Shown: positions 8,751 to 17,269 of the stretch, piece after piece
Numbering within the stretch: position 1 is the first letter of the stretch
Layout: the number at the start of each line of letters is the position of its first letter
NCBI RefSeq assembly: GCF_025790165.1
Contig: NZ_CP094970.1
Location: forward strand, 3,224,001 to 3,288,000
Direction: 5' to 3'
DNA from: Solicola gregarius
GTDB taxonomy: Bacteria; Actinomycetota; Actinomycetes; Propionibacteriales; Nocardioidaceae
Length of the DNA: 64,000 nucleotides
Translations under genes and position numbers: made by a program
The notes under the pieces: generated by a model
Database searches by the model: none
Told to the model about the DNA's origin: nothing
What the model saw: only the letters and a program-made list of their open reading frames with translations

Positions 8751-9176
8751 CTACTTCGGCTGCTCCCACCGGACACCGTCGAAGCGCCCGAAATCGTTGT
8801 CGTACGTCACCACCGTGGCGCCGTGTTCCCGGGCAATCGCAGCAATGTGCGCGTCGTTCACCAGATTGCCACCGGTGCCCGTGGATTCCAGCAGCGGACG
8901 CAGAGCCGCGAGGTGATTCGGTGCGGGCTCGAGCGCGACTGCCGGTGGGCGAGCGAGCCAGCCGTCGACAATGTCGATGGCCGTTGCTGGCGAGAGGGGG
9001 TTCGTCTGAATGGATGGGTGGGTGCTGAGCCGGACGAATGCGATCAGCACGATCCAGCAGAACCCGATCGTCTCGGTCTCTTTGAGCGTGCGCGACAGCC
9101 AGCGATTAGCTTGCTCGTGTCTGGCCGACGTCTCGTCGACGGCATACAGCAAGACGTTGGCGTCGACGACCTTCAC
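8751..9176 (-). CDS. vapC: VapC-type PIN-domain ribonuclease toxin
   Basis: 141-aa PIN domain. The acidic residues expected for the Mg-binding site are visible: Asp5 in VVDANVLLYAVD, a central Glu/Asp region, Asp in NLVNDAHIAAIA and Asp in TYDNDFGRF. Members cut tRNA or rRNA and stop translation when free of antitoxin. Translation starts at GTG (9176), overlapping the antitoxin stop as GTGA, so toxin synthesis is coupled to antitoxin synthesis. The target RNA cannot be told from the sequence. Confidence 0.92.
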   Translation of the reverse strand: MKVVDANVLLYAVDETSARHEQANRWLSRTLKETETIGFCWIVLIAFVRLSTHPSIQTNPLSPATAIDIVDGWLARPPAVALEPAPNHLAALRPLLESTGTGGNLVNDAHIAAIAREHGATVVTYDNDFGRFDGVRWEQPK

Positions 9177-9424
9177 TTGCCGAGCCGCATCTTGCGGATG
9201 ATCTCCGCGTCCTCGAGCTCGCCTGCGAGCTGGGTTGCCTTGGTCAGATCGACGCGGGCCCCAAGCGGGTGTGTTGGAACCTCGTAGTCGTCGCCACCGG
9301 TCTCGCCCGCGAGTCCTCGGCGCAGGGCGTCGTTGACCGCGGCCTTGAAAGACATCTTGCGTTCGCGCATTGCCCGCGTGACCAGAGCCTCGACATCGGG
9401 ATCGAGGGTTATCGTCGTGCGCAT
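9173..9424 (-). CDS. vapB: VapB-type ribbon-helix-helix antitoxin
   Basis: 83 aa. The N-terminal ribbon-helix-helix MRTTITLDPDVEALVTRAMR (residues 1-20) continues with ERKMSFKAAVNDALRRGL and binds operator DNA as a dimer. The C-terminal tail (THPLGARVDLTKATQLAGEL) is the part that neutralises the toxin in this family. It is the first gene of the operon, directly behind a strong palindrome (9428-9464) that is the expected autoregulatory operator. Confidence 0.92.
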   Translation of the reverse strand: MRTTITLDPDVEALVTRAMRERKMSFKAAVNDALRRGLAGETGGDDYEVPTHPLGARVDLTKATQLAGELEDAEIIRKMRLGK

Positions 9425-9427
9425 GCC

Positions 9428-9464
9428 TGCATCATAGCATCACTTCTTGCGATGCTATGATGCA
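9428..9464 (-). promoter_or_regulatory. vapBC operator palindrome
   Basis: A perfect 14-bp inverted repeat, TGCATCATAGCATC at 9428-9441 and its complement at 9451-9464, with a 9-base spacer. It begins 4 bases from the vapB start codon and overlaps the 3' end of maf. ATGCTATGAT-type half sites on both sides fit dimeric ribbon-helix-helix binding and toxin-antitoxin autoregulation. The AT content is higher than in the surroundings, as expected of a promoter. Confidence 0.75.
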
Positions 9465-10048
9465 TGCCACAGCTGCCGCCACTCGATGCCGAACTCCGCA
9501 AGCATGTGCCGCAGGGTCGGGAGCGAGATGCCGACAACATTGTGCGGATCGCCCTCGACACCCTCGATGAACGGCCCGCCGAGACCGTCGATGGTGAACG
9601 ATCCGGCGACGTTGAGGGGTTCTCCGGTCGCGACGTACGCGTCGATCAGGGCGTCGTCGAAGTCGCCGAAGTACACCGTCGTCGCCGCATCGCGTACGAC
9701 CTCACGGTCGTTGTGGATCACGCAGTGCCCGGTGTGCAAGACGCCGGAGCCCCCACGCATCCGCCGCAGCCGGGCGCGTGCGTCGTCGGCGTCGCGCGGC
9801 TTGCCATGCACCTCCCCGTCGAGATCGAGCACGGAGTCGCAGCCGATGACGACGGCATCCGTGCCGACCCGATCGGCGACCACTCGGGCCTTGTACGCCG
9901 CGAGTGCCGACGCAAGGCGTACTGGATCGGTTTCGGTCACGGTCGACTCGTCGAAGCCCGAGACGACCACCTCTGGCTCGACACCTGCCGAGCGTAGCGT
10001 TGCAAGCCGGGCGGGCGACTGGGACGCGAGTACGAGGCGGATCGACAT
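9455..10048 (-). CDS. maf: Maf family nucleotide pyrophosphatase
   Basis: 197-aa Maf/YhdE protein, a house-cleaning enzyme that hydrolyses non-canonical or modified nucleoside triphosphates (dTTP/UTP or m7GTP types) to monophosphate and pyrophosphate and is linked to septum control. Visible motifs are LVLASQSPARLATLRSAG (N-terminal signature S-x-S-x-x-R), ESTVTETDP, GCDSVLDLDGEVHGKP (the conserved Asp) and GSFTIDGLGGPFIEGVEGD. The 3' end overlaps the vapBC operator, showing that the toxin-antitoxin pair abuts rather than disrupts the gene. Confidence 0.93.
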   Translation of the reverse strand: MSIRLVLASQSPARLATLRSAGVEPEVVVSGFDESTVTETDPVRLASALAAYKARVVADRVGTDAVVIGCDSVLDLDGEVHGKPRDADDARARLRRMRGGSGVLHTGHCVIHNDREVVRDAATTVYFGDFDDALIDAYVATGEPLNVAGSFTIDGLGGPFIEGVEGDPHNVVGISLPTLRHMLAEFGIEWRQLWHAS

Positions 10049-10076
10049 GCCGCACAGTGTGCCGTGTCGCGAACGG

Positions 10077-10718
10077 TCAGCCGTCGGCGCGCTCGAACGG
10101 CACGCCGTTCTCGAGCAGCTTCAGTGCTCGGTCGACCCGTGCGACCATCTCCGATGTCAGCATCGGCGGAGGCTCGGTGAGATCGGAGCCATCTCGCCCG
10201 TACGCACCCGCCAGCATCGCCCCGAGGACACAGCCCGTGAACACCTGAACGCGCTCGTCGCCTCGTTCGCAACCGACGCGCTCCGCGACGGCGTCCGCCA
10301 GGACCGACATCGTGTCGACCATCCGTTCCACGATGCGCGCCCGCAGCTCGGGTACGCCGAAGATCAACCGGTGACGCATCGCCTCCAGCTCGGACTCCTC
10401 CGCGGGCAGCTGCTGGAGGACTTCGCGGATGGCGACTCGCACGGCCTGCAGCGGGGTCAGCTCCGCGGGCTGGTCGAGGAACGACGCCATCAGGATCGGG
10501 TCTATCCGGTCGTAGATGACCGGCTCCTCCTTGGTCGGGAAGTAACGGAAGTAGGTGCTCGGTGACACCTCTGCGGCCTCGGCGATCTGCTCCACGGTCG
10601 TCGCGTCGTACCCCTGCTCGGTGAACAACCGCAGCGCCTCGCGCTGGATCGCGTCGCGCGTACGCGCCTTCTTCCGCTCGCGGAGTCCGACGGGACGCTC
10701 GGGATGCGGTGAGGTCAT
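10077..10718 (-). CDS. TetR family transcriptional regulator of the adjacent exporter
   Basis: 213 aa. An N-terminal TetR helix-turn-helix (about residues 13-60: RKKARTRDAIQREALRLFTE ... VSPSTYFRYFPTKEE) is followed by a ligand-binding helical domain. The start ATG overlaps the exporter stop (ATGA), so regulator and exporter form one operon, the layout of an autoregulated drug-efflux system. A palindrome in the promoter of that operon (12262-12276) is the likely binding site. The inducer is unknown. Confidence 0.9.
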   Translation of the reverse strand: MTSPHPERPVGLRERKKARTRDAIQREALRLFTEQGYDATTVEQIAEAAEVSPSTYFRYFPTKEEPVIYDRIDPILMASFLDQPAELTPLQAVRVAIREVLQQLPAEESELEAMRHRLIFGVPELRARIVERMVDTMSVLADAVAERVGCERGDERVQVFTGCVLGAMLAGAYGRDGSDLTEPPPMLTSEMVARVDRALKLLENGVPFERADG

Positions 10719-12232
10719 GCGTCAATTGTCGCCTCTTCGCGCTGTTCGATGTCGTCGGCCTGCTTCGGGAGGAGCGAAACGGCAAGCACGGCGCCGACGA
10801 CTCCGACTCCGGCGCACACCCACAGCATCGCCGACATCCCGTCGACGAACGCGTGGTGGATAGAGTCGAGCAGGGCATCCGAGCCGGTCGCGTCGGCGAC
10901 TCGTACGCCCGCCTCCGCGCTGTCCTTGGTCGCCGTCGCCGCATCGACCGGAAGTCCGCCGACGTCGACGTTCGACCGGTACGTCGCGTTGAGCACGGCG
11001 CCCAGCATCGCGACGCCGAAGGTGCCGGCGACCTGCCGCATCGCCTGCGTGACGGCCGACCCGACGCCGCTCTTGCGCTGGTCGAGCGCGCCGAGCGCGA
11101 TGTCCATCGACGGCGCCATCGTTGCGCCGAATCCCACCCCGAGGATGGCGAGCCAGGTGAGCGTGAACGTCACTCCCGTACCGACCTCGGTCGTCGAGCC
11201 GATCAGCAGGGCGATGGTGGTGAGCACAAAGCCAGAGCCGACGACCACCTTCGCGCCGAATGCGGGACGGAGCCGGTCGGCGACCTGCACGCCGACGAGC
11301 AGTCCACCGATCATCGGCAGCAGCCGAAGCCCCGTCTGCATGGCGTCCGTGCCGTTGACCGCCGAGAAGTACTGCGGGAGTACGAACATCGCGCCCATCA
11401 TGGTGAAGGTTGCCAGCGTTGCGAGCGTCGAGCCCCACAAGAACCCTGGTGACCTGAACAGTGCGAGGTCGACCAGCGGGTGCGCCGTTGTGCGCTGCCA
11501 CCAGGCAAATGCAATGAGGAGCGCAAGTCCCGCCGTCACGGGGACGAGTGCGCCCGTAGACGTCCAGCCGTCGTCGCCGGCTTCGACGAGACCGTACGTG
11601 AGCGCGACGAGCCCCGCGCTGGACAACGCGATCCCCGGGATGTCGAGGCGCGTGCCCCGCTCGCCCTGGATCGACGGCAGCCACAGCGCGAGTGCGACCA
11701 GCCCGACGACGACGAGCGGAACGTTGATCAGGAAGACTGAACCCCACCAGAAGTTGTCGAGCAGCCAGCCGCCGACGACCGGGCCGAGCGGGATTCCGAG
11801 CGACATCGCCGTGGCCCAGATGGCGATCGCGCGACCGCGCTCGGCGCCCTGGAACATCCGGGTCAGCATGGAGGCGGACAGCGGAACCATCAGCGCAGCG
11901 CCGACCCCGAGCAAGGCACGGGCCGCAATCAGCTGGGCGGCCGAGTCTGCGTACGCGCAGGCGATCGACGCGACGCCGAAGAGGGCGAGACCCGTGAGCA
12001 GCCAGCGCCGCGGGCCGAGCTTGTCGCCGAGCAGCCCGGCGGGGAGCAACGCGGCCGCGAGGACGAGGGTGTACGCGTTCGAGAACCACTGAAGCTGGCT
12101 CGTCGACGCGTCGAGCTCGACCGCCAGCGTGGGCATCGCGACGTTCATGACCGTCAGGTCGAGGCCGAAGGTGAGCAGCGCGATCGCGAGCGCGCCGAGT
12201 GCCCACCACCGTCGCGGGTACGATTCCTGCAT
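10715..12232 (-). CDS. MFS drug exporter (DHA2 / EmrB-QacA type, 14 TM)
   Basis: Proton-driven multidrug exporter of 505 aa with about fourteen transmembrane helices. Motif C-like IPLGPVVGGWLLDNFWW follows helix 5 and GLLGDKLGPRRWLLTG is motif A between helices 2 and 3; LTFGLDLTVMNVAMPTLAVE is the typical helix-1 signature of DHA2 proteins. The start ATG at 12232 is preferred over an upstream in-frame codon because AAAGG precedes it and the hydrophobic helix begins soon after. It is followed by its TetR regulator. Substrates cannot be predicted. Confidence 0.9.
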   Translation of the reverse strand: MQESYPRRWWALGALAIALLTFGLDLTVMNVAMPTLAVELDASTSQLQWFSNAYTLVLAAALLPAGLLGDKLGPRRWLLTGLALFGVASIACAYADSAAQLIAARALLGVGAALMVPLSASMLTRMFQGAERGRAIAIWATAMSLGIPLGPVVGGWLLDNFWWGSVFLINVPLVVVGLVALALWLPSIQGERGTRLDIPGIALSSAGLVALTYGLVEAGDDGWTSTGALVPVTAGLALLIAFAWWQRTTAHPLVDLALFRSPGFLWGSTLATLATFTMMGAMFVLPQYFSAVNGTDAMQTGLRLLPMIGGLLVGVQVADRLRPAFGAKVVVGSGFVLTTIALLIGSTTEVGTGVTFTLTWLAILGVGFGATMAPSMDIALGALDQRKSGVGSAVTQAMRQVAGTFGVAMLGAVLNATYRSNVDVGGLPVDAATATKDSAEAGVRVADATGSDALLDSIHHAFVDGMSAMLWVCAGVGVVGAVLAVSLLPKQADDIEQREEATIDA

Positions 12233-12261
12233 GTCACTGCCTTTCAAGAGTTGATCTGAAA

Positions 12262-12276
12262 TGAGAGTAACTGTCA
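12262..12276 (-). promoter_or_regulatory. Candidate TetR operator in the exporter promoter
   Basis: TGAGAGTAACTGTCA is symmetric at TGA-n-AGT-a-ACT-n-TCA. It overlaps a possible minus-strand promoter (TTGCGT-N17-TACTCT) about 30-45 bases before the exporter ATG. Such a site would let the co-transcribed TetR protein repress its own operon. Confidence 0.5.
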
Positions 12277-12359
12277 GAATATCGAGACGCAAGCAGGTAC
12301 GTCCGTGAGACCGGGGGGACGCACGGGCGTACCTGTGGGGCCGTTTCGGGCCAGGAAAG

Positions 12360-12422
12360 CGTCGAGGTACGTCGTCCTGCCGATAGGCCGTACGCCTATC
12401 GGCAGGACGACGTACCTCGACG
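12360..12422. terminator. Perfect 29-bp hairpin
   Basis: Left arm 12360-12388 (starts CGTCGAGGTACGTCGTCC) and right arm 12394-12422 are exact complements around a 5-base loop. It lies between the promoter region of the exporter operon and the 3' end of the carboxylase operon, which both read leftwards, so it can terminate neither of the flanking starts usefully except readthrough. Its stem length is unusual. Confidence 0.6.
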
Positions 12423-12470
12423 GGTCGGCCCAGCCGGGTCGGCCCAGCCGGATCGGCCCAGCCGGGTCAG
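12421..12470. repeat. 14-nt tandem repeat
   Basis: Three copies of CGGGTCGGCCCAGC (the third with one change) and part of a fourth directly follow the 29-bp hairpin, downstream of the accE stop. It looks like simple-sequence expansion, with no clear function. Confidence 0.7.
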
Positions 12471-12498
12471 GTGAGGTGCGGTTGGTGGGGCCAGCCGA

Positions 12499-12723
12499 TC
12501 AGCGGGGGAAGGCGGAGCGGCGCCAGCCATCCGGACCGGGGCTCAGCACCGGACGTACGGCATACGCCGGATCGCCCCACCTCGACCGGGCCTTCGGCTC
12601 CCTCTCGGGCTCGCCCCCGGCGTTCGTACGCGCGGCGACGACCGCGATCACGGCGGCCAGCTCCTCCTCGGACGGCTCGCCCTGGACCACGCGCAGCACG
12701 GGCCGCTCCGCTCCCTCGCTCAC
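12499..12723 (-). CDS. accE: Acyl-CoA carboxylase epsilon subunit
   Basis: A 74-aa protein starting at GTG 12723, overlapping the stop of the beta-subunit gene as GTGA. It reads (M)[17 protein letters not shown] then [18 protein letters not shown], ending [20 protein letters not shown]. The order of a short N-terminal segment, the E-E-L-A-A-V/I helix and a C-terminal W-x-x-P/S tail is that of the actinobacterial AccE/PccE family. The subunit binds the beta core and raises activity of acetyl-/propionyl-CoA carboxylase. Its presence shows that the beta subunit works in an actinobacterial long-chain or propionyl-CoA carboxylase complex. The alpha (biotin) subunit is not in this window. Confidence 0.85.
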   Translation of the reverse strand: MSEGAERPVLRVVQGEPSEEELAAVIAVVAARTNAGGEPEREPKARSRWGDPAYAVRPVLSPGPDGWRRSAFPR

Positions 12724-14345
12724 AGCGGAATGTTCCCGTGCTTCTTCGGCGGCAGCGTCTCGCGCTTCGTGCGCAACAGCCGCAGCGCACGGACGATCTC
12801 GACCCGCGTCTCGTGCGGCGAGATCACCGCGTCGACGTAGCCGCGCTCGGCCGCGATGTACGGGTTCGCCAGCGTGTCCTCGTACTCCTCGATCAGCTCC
12901 GCCCGACGGGCATCCGGATCGGATGCCCCCGCCAGCTCGTTGCGGTACAGGATGTTCACCGCCCCCTGCGCACCCATCACGGCGATCTGCGCGGTCGGCC
13001 AGGCGAGGTTCATGTCGGCCCCGAGGTGCTTCGACCCCATGACGTCGTACGCGCCGCCGTACGCCTTGCGGGTGATGACCGTGACCAGCGGAACCGTCGC
13101 CTCGGCGTACGCGTAGATCAGCTTCGCGCCGCGCCGGATGATGCCGTTCCACTCCTGGTCCGTGCCGGGCAGGAAGCCGGGAACGTCCACGAACGTCAGG
13201 ACAGGGATGTTGAACGCGTCGCAGGTGCGTACGAACCGCGCGGCCTTCTCGGACGCGTCGATGTCGAGCGTGCCGGCGAACTGCATCGGTTGGTTCGCCA
13301 CCACGCCGACGCTGCGGCCCTCGACCCGGCCGAAGCCGATCACCAGGTTCGGCGCGAACAGCGGCTGCACCTCGAGGAAGTCACCGTCGTCGAGAACCGT
13401 CTCGATCGCGGTGTGCATGTCGTACGGCTGGTTGGGCGAGTCCGGAACGAGCGTGTCGAGCGAGCGGTCGACGTCGGAGAACTCCAGCTCGGAGGCGTCG
13501 TCGTACGCGGGTGCTTCCTCCAGATTGTTCTGTGGGAGGAAGCTCAGCAGCGCCTTGACGTACTCGATGGCGTCTTCCTCGTCGGAGCCCATGTAGTGCG
13601 CGTTGCCGCTCTTGGTGTTGTGCGTACGCGCGCCCCCGAGCTCCTCCATCGTGACGTCCTCACCGGTGACCGTCTTGATCACGTCGGGACCGGTGATGAA
13701 CATGTTCGAGGTCTGGTCGACCATCACCGTGAAGTCGGTGACGGCCGGCGAGTAGACGTGGCCGCCCGCGCAGGCGCCCATGATCAACGAGATCTGCGGT
13801 ATGACGCCCGATGCGTGCACGTTGCGCCGAAAGATCTCGCCGTACAGGCCGAGCGAGACGACACCTTCCTGGATCCGCGCGCCGGCGCCTTCGTTGATGC
13901 CGACGATGGGGCAGCCGGTCTTCATGGCGAGGTCCATGACCTTGGTGATCTTCTCCCCGTACACCTCGCCGAGGCTGCCGCCGAAGACCGTGAAGTCCTG
14001 CGCGAAGACGCAGATCTGGCGGCCGTCGACAGTGCCGTAGCCGGTGACGACCCCGTCGCCGTACGGGCGCCGGGACTCCAGGCCGAATGCCGTGCTGCGA
14101 TGCCGGGCGAGCTCGTCGATCTCGACGAACGAGCCCTCGTCGAGCAGCATCTCGACGCGTTCGCGGGCCGTGAGCTTGCCGCGGGAGTGCTGCTTCTCGA
14201 TCGCCCGTTGCGATCCGGCATGCACCGCCTCGTCGAGCCGACGGTCGAGGTCGGAGAGCTTTCCGGCGGTGGTGTGGACGTCCACCGAGTCCGGTGGCGC
14301 CTCGAACTGATCGGCCGGCGACTGGTGCGCACTGGGTTCGGTCAC
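12720..14345 (-). CDS. pccB: Acyl-CoA (propionyl/acetyl-CoA) carboxylase beta subunit
   Basis: 541-aa carboxyltransferase that moves CO2 from carboxybiotin to acetyl- or propionyl-CoA, feeding fatty-acid synthesis or propionate use. Both crotonase-like halves are present: the N half with [17 protein letters not shown] and [10 protein letters not shown] plus the oxyanion-site region [11 protein letters not shown], and the C half with [38 protein letters not shown] and [17 protein letters not shown]. The start is GTG 14345 with a short GAGG upstream. accE follows by overlap, and birA, which biotinylates the alpha subunit, is divergent 51 bases away, a conserved actinobacterial arrangement. Confidence 0.95.
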   Translation of the reverse strand: MTEPSAHQSPADQFEAPPDSVDVHTTAGKLSDLDRRLDEAVHAGSQRAIEKQHSRGKLTARERVEMLLDEGSFVEIDELARHRSTAFGLESRRPYGDGVVTGYGTVDGRQICVFAQDFTVFGGSLGEVYGEKITKVMDLAMKTGCPIVGINEGAGARIQEGVVSLGLYGEIFRRNVHASGVIPQISLIMGACAGGHVYSPAVTDFTVMVDQTSNMFITGPDVIKTVTGEDVTMEELGGARTHNTKSGNAHYMGSDEEDAIEYVKALLSFLPQNNLEEAPAYDDASELEFSDVDRSLDTLVPDSPNQPYDMHTAIETVLDDGDFLEVQPLFAPNLVIGFGRVEGRSVGVVANQPMQFAGTLDIDASEKAARFVRTCDAFNIPVLTFVDVPGFLPGTDQEWNGIIRRGAKLIYAYAEATVPLVTVITRKAYGGAYDVMGSKHLGADMNLAWPTAQIAVMGAQGAVNILYRNELAGASDPDARRAELIEEYEDTLANPYIAAERGYVDAVISPHETRVEIVRALRLLRTKRETLPPKKHGNIPL

Positions 14346-14396
14346 GAGCCTCAGAGTAACGGCGATCGGCGTTTACGGATGTGGGAGGCTCATCAC

Positions 14397-15224
14397 ATGA
14401 GCAGGTACGACGACCTGGAGCGACCGCCTCTGAACCAGGCGGTGCTGGCGTCCGCACTCGTCGGACCGGGTACGTGGTGGCGATCCGTGACCGTACTCCA
14501 GGACACCACCAGCACCAACGCGGATCTCGCCGACCGCGCTCGCGACGACGCACCCGAGGGCAGTGCCCTGGTCGCCGACCACCAGCGCGGCGGGCGGGGC
14601 AGGCTCGACCGCGGCTGGGAGTTCCCGCCGCGATCGGGGCTGGCGCTGTCGATGCTGGTACGTCCCGACGCGGTGCCCGCGGCCCGTTGGCCGTGGCTGC
14701 CGCTGCTCACCGGCATCGCGGTGCACGAGGCGGTGACCGATGCGACCGATGTCGAGACGTCGCTCAAGTGGCCCAACGACGTTCTCGTCGGTGAGCGCAA
14801 GCTCGCGGGGATCCTGGTCGAGCGGGTCGAGACGCCGACGGGGCCGGCCGCGGTCGTCGGCGTCGGCCTGAACGTCTCGCTCGCCGAGGACGAGCTTCCC
14901 GTGCCGACCGCGACGTCACTGGCGATCGAAGGCGCGCGTACGACCGACCGGTCGGTGCTCGTGCGGTCGCTGATGCGCACGTTCGAGCCGCTCTACCGAG
15001 CATGGGCCGCGGCCGAGGGCGACCCGACGGCGGGCATGCTCGACTCGTACGTACGTCGGTGCTCGACGGTGGGCCGGTCGGTCGACGTGCACCTTCCCGA
15101 CGGGTCGACGCTGTCCGGCGTGGCCGAGGCGGTCGACTCCGACGGCCGGCTGGTCGTCGGAGTCGGCGGCACGCGTCGAGCCCTCAGCGCGGGCGACGTC
15201 GTCCACGTACGCCCGCAGCCCTGA
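14397..15224 (+). CDS. birA: Biotin--[acetyl-CoA-carboxylase] ligase
   Basis: 275-aa group I biotin protein ligase without the DNA-binding N-terminus. It makes biotinyl-AMP and attaches biotin to carboxylase carrier domains. Seen are STNADLADRAR (substrate region), the biotin loop GGRGRLDRGW, TSLKWPNDVLVGERKLAGIL (catalytic Lys), VVGVGLNVSL and a C-terminal SH3-like domain (VGRSVDVHLPDGSTLSGVAE). The start ATG 14397 is chosen because GGGAGG precedes it by 9 bases and the product then has the usual length. It faces pccB across a 51-base divergent gap. Confidence 0.94.
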   Translation: MSRYDDLERPPLNQAVLASALVGPGTWWRSVTVLQDTTSTNADLADRARDDAPEGSALVADHQRGGRGRLDRGWEFPPRSGLALSMLVRPDAVPAARWPWLPLLTGIAVHEAVTDATDVETSLKWPNDVLVGERKLAGILVERVETPTGPAAVVGVGLNVSLAEDELPVPTATSLAIEGARTTDRSVLVRSLMRTFEPLYRAWAAAEGDPTAGMLDSYVRRCSTVGRSVDVHLPDGSTLSGVAEAVDSDGRLVVGVGGTRRALSAGDVVHVRPQP

Positions 15225-15225
15225 C

Positions 15226-15294
15226 GCCCCGTGGGCATGACGTTCCGGCGCGACACGCCCGGCGTGTCGCGCCCGAACGTCATGCCCACGGGGC
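15226..15294. repeat. Palindromic repeat family, copy A
   Basis: A 69-nt near-perfect palindrome. Outer arms GCCCCGTGGGCATGACGTT (15226-15244) and its complement (15276-15294) enclose an inner 11-bp pair CGCGACACGCC/GGCGTGTCGCG (15249-15271) with one centre base and one mismatch between outer and inner arms. It lies between the convergent birA and DUF2630 genes and may act as a terminator. The same sequence occurs at 19035 and 59855, so it is a dispersed family. Confidence 0.85.
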
Positions 15295-15308
15295 GCAGAG
15301 GCAGGTGC

Positions 15309-15557
15309 TCAGCCGAGGTAGCCCTCGACCTGGTCCGCGGGCCGCGCGCTCGCCGCATCCGGGTCGCTGCCGGCATCGCGGAGGGCGCGACGCTGGCGGA
15401 GCAGGTCCCAGCAGCGGTCGAGCTCGGTCTCGACGGCTCGGAGCCGGTCGAGCTCGTCGTCGCGGTCGATATCACCGCGCTGGCGTCGCTCGCGCAGCTG
15501 GTGTTCCTCGGCGATCAGGTCGTCGATGTGGGAGATGACGTCCTTGTCCTGTGCCAT
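15309..15557 (-). CDS. DUF2630 family protein
   Basis: 82 aa, highly charged and helical. It begins MAQDKDVISHIDDLIAEEHQ and continues LRERRQRGDIDRDDELDRL, then RAVETELDRCWDLLRQRRAL, with a Pro/Ala/Asp tail. The I-x-x-L-V/I-x-E-E-x-x-L and L-D-x-C-W-D-L-L-R-Q-R-R pattern is the signature of this small actinobacterial family of unknown function, which probably forms a two-helix coiled coil. AGGAG precedes the ATG by about 7 bases. The gene converges on birA across palindrome A. Confidence 0.88.
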   Translation of the reverse strand: MAQDKDVISHIDDLIAEEHQLRERRQRGDIDRDDELDRLRAVETELDRCWDLLRQRRALRDAGSDPDAASARPADQVEGYLG

Positions 15558-15690
15558 CGTGGGCTCCTCGCTGTGCGCGGACGGTCGGTCCGTTGTTCAG
15601 CGTACGCGCGATCGGAACGCGGGCGTACGCGCCAGAACGTGACAAGATCAGGGCAACAGATGCGTACCGGGTCGTGGAGGCAAGGAACAG

Positions 15691-16236
15691 ATGGCGCTGT
15701 CGAAGAAGCTGCTGGTCGAGGGCGAGCGCGAGGTGCTCACGCTGCGCACGCATGTCAAGACGATGATCCTGTCGGTCGTCCTGCTGATCGTGCTCTGTGC
15801 GGCCGGGGGCTTTCTGGTCGCGATCGTTCCCGACGGCGATCAGCAGCAGTGGGTGCGCATCGCGGTGATCGTGATCGTGCTCGTACTGATCGTGTGGTGG
15901 GGTGTGATACCGCTGGTCAAGTGGGCGACGTCGACGTACAGCATCACCAACCGCCGGCTCGTCTACCAGCACGGGTTCATCGCGCGGAAGGGGCGTGACG
16001 TTCCGCTGACCCGCGTCAACCACGTCACGTTCGACAAGGGCGTCATCGACCGCATCTTCCGCTGCGGCACACTGACCGTGTACGACGCGAGCGAACAGCC
16101 CGGGATGGTGCTCAAGGACGTGCCGCACGTCGAAGACGTGCACCGGACACTCAACGAGCTCGTCTTCGACGCGCACGAGGGTCCGCACGACGAGGACAAC
16201 CGCCCGGGGGGAGCAGATGACCGGACCGAGCGCTGA
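15691..16236 (+). CDS. Membrane protein with bacterial PH (DUF304-like) domain
   Basis: 181 aa. Two transmembrane helices (about residues 27-50, TMILSVVLLIVLCAAGGFLV, and 59-80, IAVIVIVLVLIVWWGVI) are followed by a bacterial pleckstrin-homology domain with the family pattern YSITNRRLVYQHGFIARKG, DVPLTRVNHVTFDKGVIDRI, FRCGTLTVYDASEQPG and LKDVPHVEDVHRTLNEL. Members of the YdbS/DUF304 group sit in the inner membrane and their role is poorly known. The gene overlaps the cyclase gene by 20 bases, so the two proteins are probably made together and may act together. GGAGG/AAGGA precedes the ATG. Confidence 0.88.
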   Translation: MALSKKLLVEGEREVLTLRTHVKTMILSVVLLIVLCAAGGFLVAIVPDGDQQQWVRIAVIVIVLVLIVWWGVIPLVKWATSTYSITNRRLVYQHGFIARKGRDVPLTRVNHVTFDKGVIDRIFRCGTLTVYDASEQPGMVLKDVPHVEDVHRTLNELVFDAHEGPHDEDNRPGGADDRTER

Positions 16237-17266
16237 TCGGCCGGACGCGTCGTCGGAGACAGCGCCCCCGAACGTCGGCCTCGAGGCGTCGATCCTCGGC
16301 GGCGAGCCGCACCTGACCAGCATCGACGTCGCAGCCCGCGCGGGCGTCGACGTCGAGGACGCGCGGCGGCTCTGGCGCGCGCTCGGCTTCCCGTACGTCG
16401 AGGACACCAACCCGATGTTCGTCGACGCCGACCTGACCGCCGTTCGGCTGGTCAAGGGCGCGGTCGACAGCGGACTCGTCGGCGTCGACACCGTCGTACG
16501 TCTCACCCGTGCGCTCGGCAGCACGATGTCGCGCCTCGCCGACTGGCAGGTGTCGACCCTGCTCGACGAGCTCGGTGAGCCGGACGAGTCCGGCGAGCAG
16601 CCGTACGCCGCGGAGCTGTCCGAGACGAACGTACGTGCGGCGGTCGACATCGCCGACCAGGTCGGCCCGGCGTTCGAGCAGCTGCTCGTGTATGCGTGGC
16701 GGCGGCACCTGGCCGCCGCCGTCGTACGCGCGGAGGCCCCGACATCGGACGCCGATGACGAGACGAAGGCGATGGCCACAATCGGGTTCGCCGACCTGGT
16801 CAGCTTCACCCAGTTGTCCAACGGCCTTGACGACAAGAGCCTCGCGGGCCTCGTCGAACGGTTCGAGAGCGACTGCACCGACATCGTCACCGCGGGTGGC
16901 GGCCGCGCCGTGAAGACGCTCGGCGACGCCGTGTTGTTCATGGTCGACGAGACGTCGGTCGCGGTCGAGATCGCCCTGAAGCTGGTCGAGGAGATCGGCC
17001 GCAGCAAGGACATGCCCGACCTGCGGGTCGGCCTCGCGACGGGATCGGTGATCACCCGTCTCGGCGATGTGTTCGGCCCACCGGTCAACCTCGCGGCGAG
17101 GCTCACGACCGTGGCACGGCGCAACCGCGTCATCGTCGACCACGCGACGGCAGGGACGCTCGGCGACGACTACGAGACCCGGGTACTGCCCGCGCGGCCG
17201 ATGCACGGCTTCGGCAACGTCGAGCCCGTTACGGTGCGCCGGCGATGGACGTACCGCGGCGGCTGA
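16217..17266 (+). CDS. Class III adenylate cyclase with N-terminal regulatory domain
   Basis: 349 aa. The C-terminal cyclase homology domain (about 185-340) has metal-binding Asp193 in GFADLVSF and Asp237 in KTLGDAVLF, adenine-specifying Lys233, and the transition-state residues Asn291 and Arg295 in VNLAARL, so it should be active as a homodimer making cAMP. Residues about 20-175 form a soluble helical region resembling the autoinhibitory, pH-sensing domain of mycobacterial Rv1264-type cyclases (GVDVEDARRLWRALGFPYVE and following). It is co-translated with the PH-domain membrane protein, which may tether it. Confidence 0.9.
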   Translation: MTGPSADRPDASSETAPPNVGLEASILGGEPHLTSIDVAARAGVDVEDARRLWRALGFPYVEDTNPMFVDADLTAVRLVKGAVDSGLVGVDTVVRLTRALGSTMSRLADWQVSTLLDELGEPDESGEQPYAAELSETNVRAAVDIADQVGPAFEQLLVYAWRRHLAAAVVRAEAPTSDADDETKAMATIGFADLVSFTQLSNGLDDKSLAGLVERFESDCTDIVTAGGGRAVKTLGDAVLFMVDETSVAVEIALKLVEEIGRSKDMPDLRVGLATGSVITRLGDVFGPPVNLAARLTTVARRNRVIVDHATAGTLGDDYETRVLPARPMHGFGNVEPVTVRRRWTYRGG

Positions 17267-17269
17267 GGC

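Noticed and set aside
12471-14396. Long open frame extending birA upstream by over 600 codons, antisense to pccB
   Set aside because: The conserved BirA part and a strong ribosome-binding site begin at 14397; the upstream part is the shadow of pccB.
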